Assembly: GCA_028532985.1 (NCBI GenBank)
Contig: JANCIK010000002.1
Span: 3,224,001 to 3,288,000, forward strand
DNA length: 64,000 nt
Origin: Stropharia rugosoannulata
Taxonomy: Eukaryota > Basidiomycota > Agaricomycetes > Agaricales > Strophariaceae
Reading direction: 5' to 3'
Notes under the pieces: model-generated
The model's database searches: none
The model's input: the letters and a program-made list of their open reading frames with translations, nothing else
Told to the model about the DNA's origin: nothing
Shown: in pieces, positions 35,259-46,215 of the stretch
Position numbering within the stretch: position 1 is the stretch's first letter
How the letters are laid out: the number at the start of each line of letters is the position of its first letter
Translations under genes and position numbers: made by a program

Positions 35259-36674
35259 ATGTCTGTACCACCGACACCTGCAAAGGACACAAAGGATGAG
35301 GACGAAATTCCCATCCCGGAGCGCCCACCGTCCCCGCCCCTTCACACAACCTTCGCTGTCAGAAGCATCCATGTATGAAGACCCGTTTCACCGCGCGCCA
35401 TGGCTTTTAACTCATTCGCTCTGGTGGCTCATGTAGCCTCCGACGTTCTCTGCATTCAAACCGCGCGATTTTCGCATGCCCAGTACCCAGGCCATCAACC
35501 ACGTCGCGTGGAACTGCGACGGGAAGAAACTCGCGGCCGTAGGCATCGACAAGCTGGCCCGCGTATGGAATCCAGACAAAGCTGTGCGTCGGCTTGTCTT
35601 TTTCTGCATTATACCTCTTCTGACTTGCACCACAGTTGGACTCCCGAAGTGCGACTACGTATAGCGGCGGACACTCGGAGGACGTTGACTATATCTCATG
35701 GAACCCAACCCATCCCGAGCTGTTTTGTACATCAAGTCAGAAGGATCGTAAGATTGTTTTCTGGGACGCACGACGTATGACAAGCATTTTTGCAATTGCT
35801 TCTCTCCTTCTAACTATTCTATTCAGAAAGTCGATGCATTCAACAAGTCAGCTTGAAGTCGTCGGTAACGCCAGTACAGACGGCCTACTCGCCCGACGGC
35901 CGGTCCCTGCTTTACATCACAGCGGGCCACCAACTTTCCTTCTTGACGCTGGGTCGGTCACGCGAGGATACAAAAGACGAATGGCAATTGTCTGATCGCG
36001 AACCTGTAAGTGCCTCTTCAGCATTGTTTCGACGACACAAATATTCACATCCCCCAGATAGTAGGGTCAACCGCGTTGTTCAACCACGTCGGGGATGGCA
36101 TTGTAATAAGTCATCACACTGAGCACACTCTACGAGTCATAGACTATCCATCCCTAGCAGTACGCGAGAGCCCCGCCGCCCATGTAGGCGGCTGCGTCGC
36201 GCTAGCCCTCGACCCGCGTGGCAGGTACTTGGCTTCTGGAGGCCTCGACTCAATCATTAACATGTTCGATTTGACCGATTGGATATGTGCGCGGACCATA
36301 ACTATCTGCGAGTGAGTTCCCACATATGTGTTCCGGAGTCATTAAGAACTTACACGGGTTACTAGGAATGCGGTAAATGGATTAAGCTTCTCCTTCGACG
36401 GAGAATATCTGGCAATTGCCAGTGCAGGAACGTATATCGACATCGTATGCCTATTTTTATTTTTATTTGTGGTTATGACTTGTGATTGACGCTTTTCCCG
36501 CAGTGTTCTACGGAAACAGGGATTCCCCTTCATCGCGTTCCGTCTCTTGCTCCGTCGCCTACAGTCTCATGGCACCCGTCAAAATATGTTATTGCATATT
36601 GTGGGCAAACAAAGGCCAGGGAAGGGGGGCCAGCTCCTATATCTCTTGTTAGCATGTTTGGTTTACTGGATTAG
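35259..36674 (+). CDS. THOC3: THO complex subunit THOC3/Tex1, WD40 protein
   Basis: WD40 propeller subunit of THO/TREX, which couples transcription to mRNA export. Start MSVPPTPAKDTKDEDEIPIP; exon 1 ends at 35372 (donor GTATGA) and joins PPTFSAFKPRDFRMPSTQ at 35437. WD repeats follow: AINHVAWNCDGKKLAAVGID (KLARVWNPDK), GHSEDVDYISWNPTHPELFC (KIVFWDAR), VQTAYSPDGRSLLYITAGHQ, HTLRVIDYPSLAV, HVGGCVALALDPRGRYLASG (GLDSIINMFDL), NAVNGLSFSFDGEYLAIASA and PTVSWHPSKYVIAYCG. The C-terminus is SLVSMFGLLD. There are at least six introns. Length and repeat order match the THOC3 family. Confidence 0.92.
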
Positions 36675-37183
36675 TTTGAGACTTTGCATGTATTGTATGT
36701 TTTAATTTTGCTTCCACATTCCACATATTCAAACAGTTGAGGATGGAGTGTATCTTTCTATTGATACAGTGATCGGACTTTAATTTGGACATTGTAGTTA
36801 CGTACAGCGCTTATAAGAACTATCAGAAATTTGTGGTAAAGATGTGTGTGTATAAAGAGACAGCATAGGGGGGCATAGACGTAGTACGTAGAAAGCTTTT
36901 TAGAGGCAGCAACCGGTTACTGATCATGATAGCTAGGTATGGGACAGCATATTATAGAAAGCAAGACAGATGTGAGAGCAGAGCAGAGCAACAGAACGAT
37001 AGCTAAAAACATGCAATAGGAAAGCGGGTAGCGAATTAGCAACATAGAAAGCAAGAAAAGAACAGGTGCAAAAGAGTTCAAAGCTCTTCTAGAGAGGGAG
37101 AACAAAGTGAATAAACAACTGATCAAAATGATAAAGAGCAACAAATTTCAAAGCAAGCGAGGTGGTATATGGTTGTTTGTGAA
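36675..37183. other. Intergenic stretch between convergent genes
   Basis: About 510 bases between the stops of THOC3 (+) and the 7TM gene (-), purine-rich on the plus strand. No gene is recognised. Confidence 0.45.
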
Positions 37184-40100
37184 TCAATCACGGAAGTTGT
37201 AGGCATAAATGTTGTGCTCCGTCGTTGATGGTGGACGGACTACCACGTCGGGTAGTACTTCATTTTGGCGCAGAATGCCGCGCATCTTGCTAGTCTCGGA
37301 CCGTACAAGGGTAAGCGACTTGAGGTTCTTGTTCCGCGACGGCACGCGCACTATTGAAGCATTCTCGTCTTGCCGAATGCGGCGTACCTTCTGCGCGCGA
37401 CCGATGGCTAGTGGCCTTATTTCCGAAGTTTCCGGCGGGCTGTTGTTCATGTTGTTACCGCGGTCCTGTAGCAATGTCAAGGTGCGCAGGCCTTCCTTGG
37501 GGGAGTTGACTTCCGCTGACCCGCGGTGCAACTTGCTTGCTTTCGGAATGAGACGGAGTGCGCGCGATGAGAAGTTCGCAATGCTTGCCAGTGGCGAGAC
37601 CTCAACTTCATTCTCCTCCTCATCGACATTCATTGGCGGTGTGACAGGCTGTTCCGATTCGATCGATTTTTTGTAATAGATTCCACTTGTGCGGCGGCCG
37701 TTGGGCATGGGCATGGGCGGGGCTGGGCGTCGAGGTGGCATTCTATGGGAAGACGAATGAGGAGTGCTTTCAGCTAGCGGCTTGTCCAACAAGTTGCCCT
37801 CCATCTCTTCGAATAAAGTGACCGTGGAGGCGGCCGACGGGGGCATGTTCGCAAGTGATACCATGGACGAGCGAGCGGTGTCTACGTCATGAGGAACGTC
37901 GGCACGAAGACCCATAGAACGCGTCGAAGGTGTACGACCCAAGGGACGAATAGATTTGGCGGCAAAGCTTTCTTCTTGAACAGGTCTAAGGTGAGCAACT
38001 TCCCTCTGTACAGGCGCGATATCGTCAACATCATTCCGCCTTTCATGTCCTTCAGCTTCGGTCGGTAGGCACGCGTACTGCCCCCCAGCATTGTCGACAG
38101 CTTGATTGTCCCAAGTAGAAAAAGCGTTCATGCTAGCTCGTCCAACTCCCAAGCTATATCAAATGAGAACAAGCTATAGCCTACAAATGATAAGACTCAC
38201 CTTGGTAAACTGAAGTTCTTCTTCTTGTGCCCAGATTCCTTCCTACTTCGTGGCTGGCGCCTAGCTGCGGCAGTCGTGTGTGCCTGCCGTGTCGACTGAT
38301 CCTCACCGAATTCAGCAAGCTTCTTCGGTGCCTTTCTGCCTTTTTCTCGGCCGGATGTCCCTGGAGCTGTGTAACCGCCTTTCTTGATGCGCATGTCCTC
38401 GCCAACCTTGAGACCCGGAACAAGAAGGGGAAGAACACCGGCTGTCAACGCATCAATCTCGTTCATCTCGTCATCAAAATCTTTGCCAAGATAAAGACCA
38501 GAGGAGAACGACTTCTTATGAGCTAGCTTTGCAAGACGGGCACTGCGCACGCTAGGAGGAGTGGGCGGAAGAGGATCTCTTGGAGGAGGAGTCGGACTGG
38601 CGCGTTGCTGAGCAGCAAATGTTGGAGAGGGCACAACTGACGAAGTAGAACGCGAACGTAAGTGTGAGACTTGGCTATTCCGTTTGCTCATGACACCGGT
38701 AGTAGCGCCGACAAGAGTAGCGGCTCCAGCCGAGTCACGATTATTTGAACTTAATGGGCTATTAGGACCGGGTACTACAACCGTTTGTGCCATGGCTGAG
38801 TAGTGCCGTTGTGCAACCATGATCTCGCTGGAGAATGGCGTAATGTCAGTGACTCCAGTTCGGTTCGATCCCATCCTGGAGTCTTTTCCAAGCCTGCCGA
38901 ATTGGGCGCTAACCTCAGATCTCGGTGTGCCGTTAACATGGAATTCTCCTGTCGAATCAAGTCCAAATGGAACAGGAGGTTCTTCCAGGACTTCTTCGCT
39001 GTCTTCTGGTGGCAAGACAGAAAGCTTTGGACGCGCTTGAAGCATACCAACTGCTCGACCGATTTTGCTTTTGCCATCGACAGCGTCGCCTTTGCTGAGC
39101 CAAACGTCACCACTGCGACGCGGTTCAACAACAGTGACACTCATGCTAGTGCTGCGCTTATATTCTTGAGCGAACTGTGGAGGCGGGAAACTACCATGTA
39201 TCATTGGCCCGTTGGAGACAGCAGGCAAAGAACCGACACTATCAAATAACCCGACTGGAATAGGGAAAGGCGCTCCACAAAGGAGGTTGATCGCTAAGAC
39301 GGGAGATGATAGGGTGACTGACAGAACGAAAAGAATTTCCATGACCCAAGGCGGTGCCATTTGCTGTGAAAGTGTAATAAAGTAAGGCAATGCAAGACTC
39401 TATTCACAATTTTAGCCTTGCCCGAAACCATCGAAGGTATGAAAAACTTACGAGAGGAAGCAAAATCATGACTGACCAAGCGAAGGCAGGCAGCAAAGAT
39501 ATTTCGATGACAGATGCTTCAACGGAGCTCATGACAGAGCCAAAACCTTTTTCCTCCATTCCACCTGGAGCATATCCGTAACCTCCCAAAACTTGTGCGT
39601 CAGCCATTGCAGGAGAAGACGGCCGGGTTTTGGGGTCATCCAAATCATGAGTGCTAGAATTGTAGATTGTCCCACCATGAACGGAGGGCTCATATTGAGA
39701 ATTTGTAGTTGGGAAGGACCAAGCAGTGACGGTAGGCGCAAGCGACTGACTCTCCGTCAGCCAAGACGTCTGAGAGCCAAAGCGCTGCTTTTGCTGCTTT
39801 AAAAAATCCTTTGCGAATAGAGGATCTTTTCTGAAAGGGTCTGCATCCGCCATCGTTGGAGATAGCGGGCCTAATGGAGAAGGAAGAGGGGGCACAGGAG
39901 GGATCTGAATATCCGTGGTACTTGCTGCGCCAAACCAGTACGATGATTTAGCTGGCACTGAAGGGGGAATGGCTGTCTGAGGACGGCCGTGATAATGGGA
40001 ACTCGTGCATGTATGGTGAGTGGTTGTTGAGAATGACCAAGCTGACACCGAATTTCTACGCGAACCACGAATGGAGGTGATCCAAGAAGCACCATCGCGG

Positions 40101-40843
40101 ACAGCATCAACGTCTTCAGTAGCAAGTGATGGTCGAGATAGATCTTCTGTCCTTAAGGGAGGCCATGGGTTGGATGCTTCATCTATGGCAGCCAAATTCC
40201 TTTTGATCGCAAAGAGTGTATGAACCAAGTACCCAAAAGAAAGTATACTAAAAGCAGCAATGGAGATGGTGTAGGCAGTCATGCCGGCGAACAAGGTGTT
40301 CACTCCTGTTCCAGAAAGTATACCTGCAACGGCTGTAGATGTGAAAACAAGCAACGCCGTCGGTGCCCAGATCATCCAATGTCTAGCACCGAAGGACACT
40401 GAGCGTGCCATACGTATGTGCAGAAGGGTAATCGCAGCAACGAAGAGGAGGCATGTTTGTCTGATTGTGACGAGAATCCAAAGGCGAATGGCTGAGCCTG
40501 TGTCAGTCGCAAGTGCAACTCCGGTCGGCCCACTTGTCGATTCATTGACAACTTGCCAGATGAAAAGGGCAAGTGCAACTATGTCTAAACTTGCCAGCCA
40601 TAGGTGACCTTTGTCTGCCGGTGAGAGCGAACGAAAGGTAGGTAGCCCAAATTCGGCCTACAATGGGGATTTGAAAATAGTCACAATGGGCCGCCAAGAA
40701 AAGAACTTACAGGTGAAACACGTTTGCTGAGTGGGTGCGGGGGTAGTATAGGAACAACAATGCGGAGGATAATGAAGGCTGAAGCTATAAAAGATATAAA
40801 TGCGAGTATGAGTGCTGGGACTAGGGAGATCATGACGGTGTTA
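37184..40843 (-). CDS. Seven-transmembrane protein with very long cytosolic segments, unrecognised
   Basis: Roughly 1,150 residues with seven hydrophobic segments. TM1 SLVPALILAFISFIASAFII, TM2 LWLASLDIVALALFIWQVV, TM3 WILVTIRQTCLLFVAAITLL, TM4 WMIWAPTALLVFTSTAVAGI, TM5 FAGMTAYTISIAAFSILSFG. A Ser/Pro-rich insertion of about 200 residues precedes TM6 (LLPAFAWSVMILLPLVSFSY) and TM7 (PWVMEILFVLSVTLSSPVLA). The tail exceeds 650 residues, is disordered and basic/Ser-rich, and ends NIYAYNFRD. Clear introns lie after LSKRVSP, after LLPL and after NFSLP. The ATG at 40843 is the first in frame after a stop; an upstream exon from the ATG near 41022 (MRANKLACLVQFPLNVV) is possible. The topology resembles receptor-like proteins, but no family is recognised. 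Confidence 0.75.
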
Positions 40844-41770
40844 TTCTTGAGGAGGTCGGCAATTCTTGAGAGAGCGTTAGGGCGTAGTATACGTAAGGGC
40901 GTTAGTCCTTCGAGGGCGTGGGCAGCGTCGACAGCAGCTGCTCGCTATACGGAACCAAAGGAGTGACCGAGTCGACGACGTTGAGAGGAAACTGGACAAG
41001 ACAAGCGAGTTTATTTGCCCTCATGTTTGGCCGTGGTTCGAATAATATAAGGGGAAAGCATGGTGCGACGCGCAGACCACGTGATGGCGTTTCACACCGC
41101 TAAAAGCCGCTAAAACGACGGCTTACTGTCATCGCTCACCAATCGCGCACCAATCGCGCACTCCTATATTTTTATTTTACTAGACATTCACCCGTGCAAA
41201 GCACGGAGTAAACTACTTTAAGTACATGCAACAGTCATAGTACTCAACTGTGTCCCCGGTCATGTAATTCCTAGTAATAGTGCATCCTGTTCTATGTAAG
41301 CTGACCCACATGTGTATTAGCATTTTTAGTGAGCTGAGTGAAGGTGCACTAAACTAAACTTTGAATATTTGAATGCTTGCAATATTTGAATGGTTGTTTT
41401 GATTACCTTCGAAGCTTGAAGCTTGAAATTTGAATGCATAATCAAGGCATAATTTGAGGGTAGTAAATGCGTCTTTGTATCAATGCATAATGAACTTCAA
41501 CCACTTTGATTCTTGAAGCTGTTTGCAACTCAGGCAATATGATATACAAACAAATTTTCCTAACCAATCAGGGCATACTGGAAAGCCTTGTCAAATTAAG
41601 GGCTTCAGCTCTACGTCGTAGTATGAGTTGGAAAGTAGCCTTGCAGGAAATACTTTTCCACGCCACCCGGACTAGCCAATCATATGCGTTCTTTGTCTCT
41701 TTATACTGGATTTTATGATAATAGATAGTAGATAGATCCTAAGAAGTTACTGTGCGCAACTTTCGGTGAA
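40844..41770. other. Intergenic region holding a Helitron-like end
   Basis: About 930 bases between the 7TM gene start and the nucleoside hydrolase stop. Apart from the possible upstream exon of the 7TM gene and the candidate mobile element described separately, no gene is seen. AT-rich GCTTGAA-type repeats occur near 41410-41425. Confidence 0.45.
41180..41736 (-). mobile_element. Candidate non-autonomous Helitron, minus orientation
   Basis: Read on the minus strand, a perfect 6-base stem with a 3-base loop (CCGTGC-TTT-GCACGG, forward 41192-41206) is followed after 8 bases by CTAG and then T. This is the classic Helitron 3' end: a hairpin, then CTRR, then a host T. The 3' end is thus forward 41180. 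A possible 5' end, A|TCTATCTACTATC on the minus strand near forward 41736, resembles the usual TCTCTACTA start and is preceded by A, giving an A-T insertion site. The interior has no coding capacity. The 3' end is well supported by pattern; the 5' boundary is a guess. Confidence 0.45.
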
Positions 41771-43083
41771 TTAAAGTAGGACTTCTCTACGGTTAAGAGG
41801 ACTCTTCTTGTCGCATCGGGCAACAGCTTCAAGGAACATTTTGAAAAATCCAGGTACCTGCCGAACAGTGCCATACAGTATCAGTATTTAACACTCATCC
41901 CTGATTGAGAGGACTTACGTCCATGGAATCCACGACGATACAATTACGGCCGTCGCGACCCCATGTGTCATCACATGGTCGATACTTCCACATGTCTATA
42001 ACTGTCTCGCCAGTGGTATGGACGCCAGTGAGTTCTATGTCAACGCGATGCCGAGTGGTCTTAAACAGTTCAGGGTGGGCAACATAGGCAATAGTCAGAG
42101 CATCATGGAGAGGCGGACCATCATTAAATCCAAACGTCAGTTTGTAAGAGTTGGCGAAGAACAATATCAAGGTGGATAATGTATGGCGCAGATTGGTGGC
42201 GGGCCCGGGAAAGTCCTCGGTACCTGCTAAACAACCAGGTGAAAGTAACTCTCTATGAAGAGCTTGCGTCACTATTGCAGTGTGCGTAACATTTATGGGC
42301 ATCATGGTTTTCTTGACTGGAACATTGAGGACCATTTGTGCCGCATGTGCTGCAAAAATATTCACTTCCACGACTTCCAGCATCTACATGGGGAGGCGAC
42401 TTACGATCACAGAGAATATTGAACTCTGCCACAGCAGACCGGTTTCCCATCCCGACTCCTCCACCCATGTACACGAATTCTTCTACGGCGGGGAGCAGGT
42501 CCGCATACACACTGGTAAAGTGTGCGATGTTGGTCATTGGCCCGGTAGAGATGACAGTGACCTGCTGTCCAGCGCCGTTTCTCCATGTATCACGGATTAT
42601 CTTAGACATACCTTCAAGCGCGCGCATAGATCTACCGTCGTCATGTTTCCCAAACAGAGCAAGTACAGCAGGATCGTCGTGTTCCGGAAGACCTTCAACA
42701 CCACCAAGTCCATCGATACCGTGAATCTCGGGGTCATGTTTTGCGGGGAGTAGAAGCGGTTCACTGGCCCCTGGATAAACGCGCACATTCGTAGGGCCTC
42801 CAAAGGCCAACAAGCAACGCGCTGCGTTTATCGCAGTCCATTTACTGTTGGCATTCCCGTGCGTCTGCAGATAATAAAATGTCAAAAGTTGGTCGCGCTG
42901 CGGATGGCCCGCGCAATGCTTACCGTTGAAATCCCTAAAAGATTGACGTTAGGTAGATTAACGGCGAGCATGATCGCAGTGGCATCATCGTGCCCCTACA
43001 TGACAATAAGGAAAGTACACTTATGAAGAAGAGGTCAAGATACTTGCTGGGTCTACGTCCAACCAAATATGCTTCACTGACAT
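41771..43083 (-). CDS. Inosine-uridine preferring nucleoside hydrolase
   Basis: Hydrolyses ribonucleosides to base and ribose in purine/pyrimidine salvage. The N-terminal calcium-binding signature is MSVKHIWLDVDPGHDDATAI. Next: NLLGISTTHGNANSKWTAIN, VRVYPGASEPLLLP, EIHGIDGLGG, VTVISTGPMTNIAH, EFVYMGGGVGMGN, AEFNILCDPHAAQMVLNVPV, PLHDALTIAYVAHPELF and HTTGETVIDMW. It ends at a TAA at 41773-41771 after KSPLNRREVLL. Exon 1 is 43048-43083 and the first intron uses a GC donor. Another intron lies after ILCD (donor GTAAGTCGCC). Loss of the Asp cluster at the intron site would kill calcium binding, so correct splicing there matters. No signal peptide is seen; probably cytosolic. Confidence 0.93.
42996..43047 (-). 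other. GC-AG intron in the nucleoside hydrolase
   Basis: A 52-base intron with donor CCA|GCAAGT (perfect except for C at position 2) and acceptor ATGTAG. It splits the invariant DVDP-GHDD motif exactly, so the reading is unambiguous: no GT donor keeps that motif. GCAAGT is the usual context of natural GC-AG introns. Confidence 0.85.
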
Positions 43084-43469
43084 TCGAGCGCAACCTGTTA
43101 TAGTTGGGCATCCGCAGATACATGTTGATCCTAGCCAATCCACTCCTTTTCTGCTTATCTTATCCGAGAGCAAGAGGATCTACAGGGATCTACCAGGATC
43201 TACCAGGATGTGGCATGCTAGTCTCCTTCACAGGCTTCGTAGTGATGACCAATCGATCATTTTATATGGCTTATTCCGTGATCTTGGGATAGAATAAGCA
43301 GAGGATCGACTAGGATCAACTTGACAGCTCGACGCCATGTCAAGCGCGCGTCCGAGGGCCATCGAGAGGAGAGCCCCTTATCTCTCCCATCTCGTCCTCT
43401 TACCACCAAGCAGATTCGTCGTTTGCACCGCTCGCAATTTTTTTTTTGATCCACCCACCTTTCCTGTGT
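43084..43469. other. Intergenic region with 10-base tandem repeat
   Basis: Promoter side of the nucleoside hydrolase. Imperfect tandem copies of AGGATCTACC lie at about 43175-43210, and a run of eight or more T ends at about 43447. No gene is seen. Confidence 0.45.
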
Positions 43470-43986
43470 TTGGCTCACTGCCATGTCATAGAAGTGAGTA
43501 GTATTACTTGCTTACCTTTCCGTGTATTAGTTACCTATGGCAAACAGGTTGGTGGAGGGACTCTTTCTGAATCTATTCACTCGAGTCGTATGGGTCTTGA
43601 ACAGATCCATCTCATCGGTCATGTCAAACTATGTCAGTTCAATTCAGTAAACTATGTAGAACTATCGATGTACTAATCCATGTACCAATAGGCCTCAAAT
43701 AATCCCAATTTTGTTTTAAACATGATCATCTCGGCAGTTTCTATGAGGGGTATCCATATTGGCTCTGTCACCCAGTATGTTTTCGTTCTCCAGGTTGCAA
43801 AGTCACATTCTGAGACGTCGGCATGTCAGATTTAAGGATATGGTTAGTTTGATGGAAGCTCACCCCGAAAGGGCCAGGCCTATAGTGGACAAAGTATTCC
43901 CATTTGAACAAGCTATCGATACATATGCGTACCTCGAATCGCAGAAGCATGTTGGCAAGGTCGTAATTAAAGTAGCTGCGAAATAG
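43470..43986 (+). pseudogene. 3' fragment of a zinc-type alcohol dehydrogenase-like gene
   Basis: It matches the last three exons of the complete dehydrogenase at 44449. The sequence picks up at CHVIE, then a phase-compatible intron, VGGGTLSESIHSSRMGLEQI, NPNFVLNMIISAVSMRGIHI, another intron, and FKDMVSLMEAHPERARPIVD with the end VGKVVIKVAAK. The N-terminal catalytic half and its start codon are missing upstream of about 43470, where a T-run begins. The remaining frame and splice sites are still open, so decay is slight or selection lasted. It is a truncated tandem duplicate. Confidence 0.75.
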
Positions 43987-44448
43987 GCACAGTCGAAAGT
44001 GCGACGCGCACGAGTACCATGGAGGTCAAGATTCGAACTTCATGTATGTAGAAGTAAATAAATAATACATTCACCAGATCAGCATTGAGAAAAATAGGGG
44101 AGGGAATTTATTAGTGATTCGCAGTGATTCTTCTTTCAAGTTGGCGCCGGTCGCACCAAGTCTAAGATCTAAGTTATCGTGCGAACTACTTTGATAGTTA
44201 TTTCACACCAATCCAAGTAGCCCAAATAGGTCGCGTATTTTTTGTGTTCTATGATGTCCATGGCACATGCTCAATAAGCAGCTTGTAAGCACGCAACGTT
44301 TGCTGACTGTGACTGGCCTTCTTGCGCAATTTATTCAGCAATGTCTTACCGAAGACTCCGAATCAGACTGAGCGAATCGGCTGCCCATTTTCATATATAT
44401 TCACGACTTCTTAGAACATTGCCCAGGCCCACACCGTTGCGCTGAGCC
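43987..44448. other. Promoter region of the complete dehydrogenase
   Basis: About 460 bases with no gene. Nothing was noticed beyond ordinary AT-rich leader sequence. Confidence 0.45.
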
Positions 44449-45995
44449 ATGGCACTTCCGACCACTTCGCGTCAATATTCCTTTCCCCAGCTTGGCTCGT
44501 ACAGAAATCTGGTCCTGAGCGAAGTACAGCTTTCAAAGGTGAAAGCTAATGAGGTGTTGGTGAAGATTCATGCCGTTTCACTTCAGGTATGCGCCACACC
44601 CTCCTTATCGAGTTCATGGTTAATCGTATGGCAAGTACCGCGATCTGATGGTCGCGTCTAATAAATACCCTGCTCGGTGAGTGAACCCCAATGATAAATA
44701 TTAGTATAGTATTGAGGATGCAACACAGCTTATCCGAAAATCTTGTGCCAGCCTCGGACGGTGCTGGAGAGATCATAGCAGTTGGAACGGACGTCACTGG
44801 ATGGTCAGTCGGCCAAAGAGTTTGCGCCAATTTCGCCACAGACCACTTGGATGGGCCAGTCACGCCAGCCATCCAGGCAAGCGGCTTGGGTGGACAAACG
44901 CACGGCGTTCTCACCCAATATCGCACTTTCCCTGCTCATGTAAGTCAAAAATACCCATAGCTTCGTCCGTAAGGCTGGCAGCTGGCTCACATAAGGGAGA
45001 ATAGTCACTTGTGGAAATCCCGAAGCATTTCAGTTATGAAGAAGCTTCTACTCTTCCGTGAATATTTTTATAGTTGACCACTCATGAACCGACACCGATC
45101 ATTAATTATAGTTGTGCGGCTCTCACTGCATATAATGCTCTCGTGGGACATGTCCCTGTGAAAGCAGGTGACTATGTCCTTGTACTAGGTACCGGAGGTG
45201 TTTCTATGTGAGTCCAGCGGTCTCTCCCTGCACAAACAATCTACTAAAATTATTGTTAGCTTCGGCCTCCAGTTTGCTATTGCTTCTGGTGCTACAGTCA
45301 TTGCCACATCTTCATCGGACGAGAAGTTGAAGATAGCGACTAAACTTGGTGCCAAGCATGTCATTAACTATAAGAAGACTCCGAAGTGGGAGGAAGAGGT
45401 GCTTAAAATCGTAAGTCGCATATGTGTAATTTATAAGTTGTAGTGACTGGAACGGGCATTTAGACTAATGGGCTTGGTGTCCATCATGTCATAGAGGTAA
45501 ATTCTACCATTTGGTAATCCTATAAGAACATGTAACTGACATGCAGGCAGGTTGGGGGCGGTACCCTGGACAAGTCCATTCGTTCAGCTCGCCTGGGTGT
45601 TGGCCAAATTCATATTATCGGCTTTGTTAGCTCGGTCAGTTAAAGCCAATGATCCTCCTGAAATGCTCCGTATAGTAACTGACTGATCCAACAATAGGAC
45701 AGCAATGATCAGAACCTGATATTCTCTGTCATCCGATCAGCAACTACTTTGCGTGGCATCCAGATTGGCTCTGTTGCTCAGTACGCCTTCATCTTTTTCT
45801 GTGCAGTCAAATAAAGTCTCTAAATGCGAGTGTTTCATCAGATTCAAAGATATGATCAGTTTAATTGAGGCCAATCCTGAGAAGACCAAACCTGTAATTG
45901 ACAAGGTCTTCCCATTCGAGCAGGTAGTTGACGCGTATGCATATCTTGAATCACAACGCCATGTTGGCAAAGTTGTCATAAAGGTTGCAGCGTAA
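44449..45995 (+). CDS. Zinc-type alcohol dehydrogenase-like protein (medium-chain dehydrogenase/reductase)
   Basis: NAD(P)H-dependent oxidoreductase of the MDR superfamily. The GroES-like N-terminal part is MALPTTSRQYSFPQLGSYRN, VLVKIHAVSLQ, YRDLMVASNKYP, LVPASDGAGEIIAVGTDVTG and QRVCANFATDHLDG. The Rossmann part is YVLVLGTGGVSIFGLQFAIA, GATVIATSSSDEKLKIATKL, GAKHVINYKKTPKW, VGGGTLDKSIRSARLG, IGSVAQFKDMISLIEANPEK and VFPFEQVVDAYAYLESQRHV. It ends GKVVIKVAA. About eight small introns interrupt it. The clear Cys/His catalytic-zinc pattern of classical ADH is not seen, so quinone- or enone-type chemistry is as likely as alcohol oxidation. Substrate unknown. The 3' half is duplicated upstream. 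Confidence 0.88.
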
Positions 45996-46133
45996 AGCTG
46001 CCAGCTTGGATTCAAATATGTATCATACCTAAATTCTTTACGCAATTTACTTGCTGTTCGATGTATGTATTATACAGTTGCTGTGTACATTGTATTCCGT
46101 GATGATCTACTGTAGCTGGAAACATTATGAGGC

Positions 46134-46165
46134 AAAAAAAAAAAAAGCAAAAAAAAAAAAAAAAA
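46134..46165 (+). repeat. Interrupted poly(A) run
   Basis: Two A-tracts of about 13 and 17 bases separated by GC lie in the short gap between the dehydrogenase and lipin stop codons. It is probably a slippage-prone simple repeat; no adjacent retrocopy was recognised. Confidence 0.8.
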
Positions 46166-46215
46166 GAGATCCAAATTAAATCGTTCGTTCTAGGTAGGAT
46201 CCAATTCAAGTTCGT

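Noticed and set aside
38775..39249. Open frames on both strands inside the 7TM gene tail
   Set aside because: They are shadows of the long coding exon in other frames; residue composition is not protein-like.
41025..41050. A GGTTCGAAT stretch resembling a tRNA T-loop
   Set aside because: The flanks do not pair into a T-stem, and no acceptor or anticodon arm is found around it.
46134..46165. The poly(A) run as a tail of a processed retrocopy
   Set aside because: The preceding sequence is only the 3' flank of the multi-intron dehydrogenase gene, so no retrocopy is supported.
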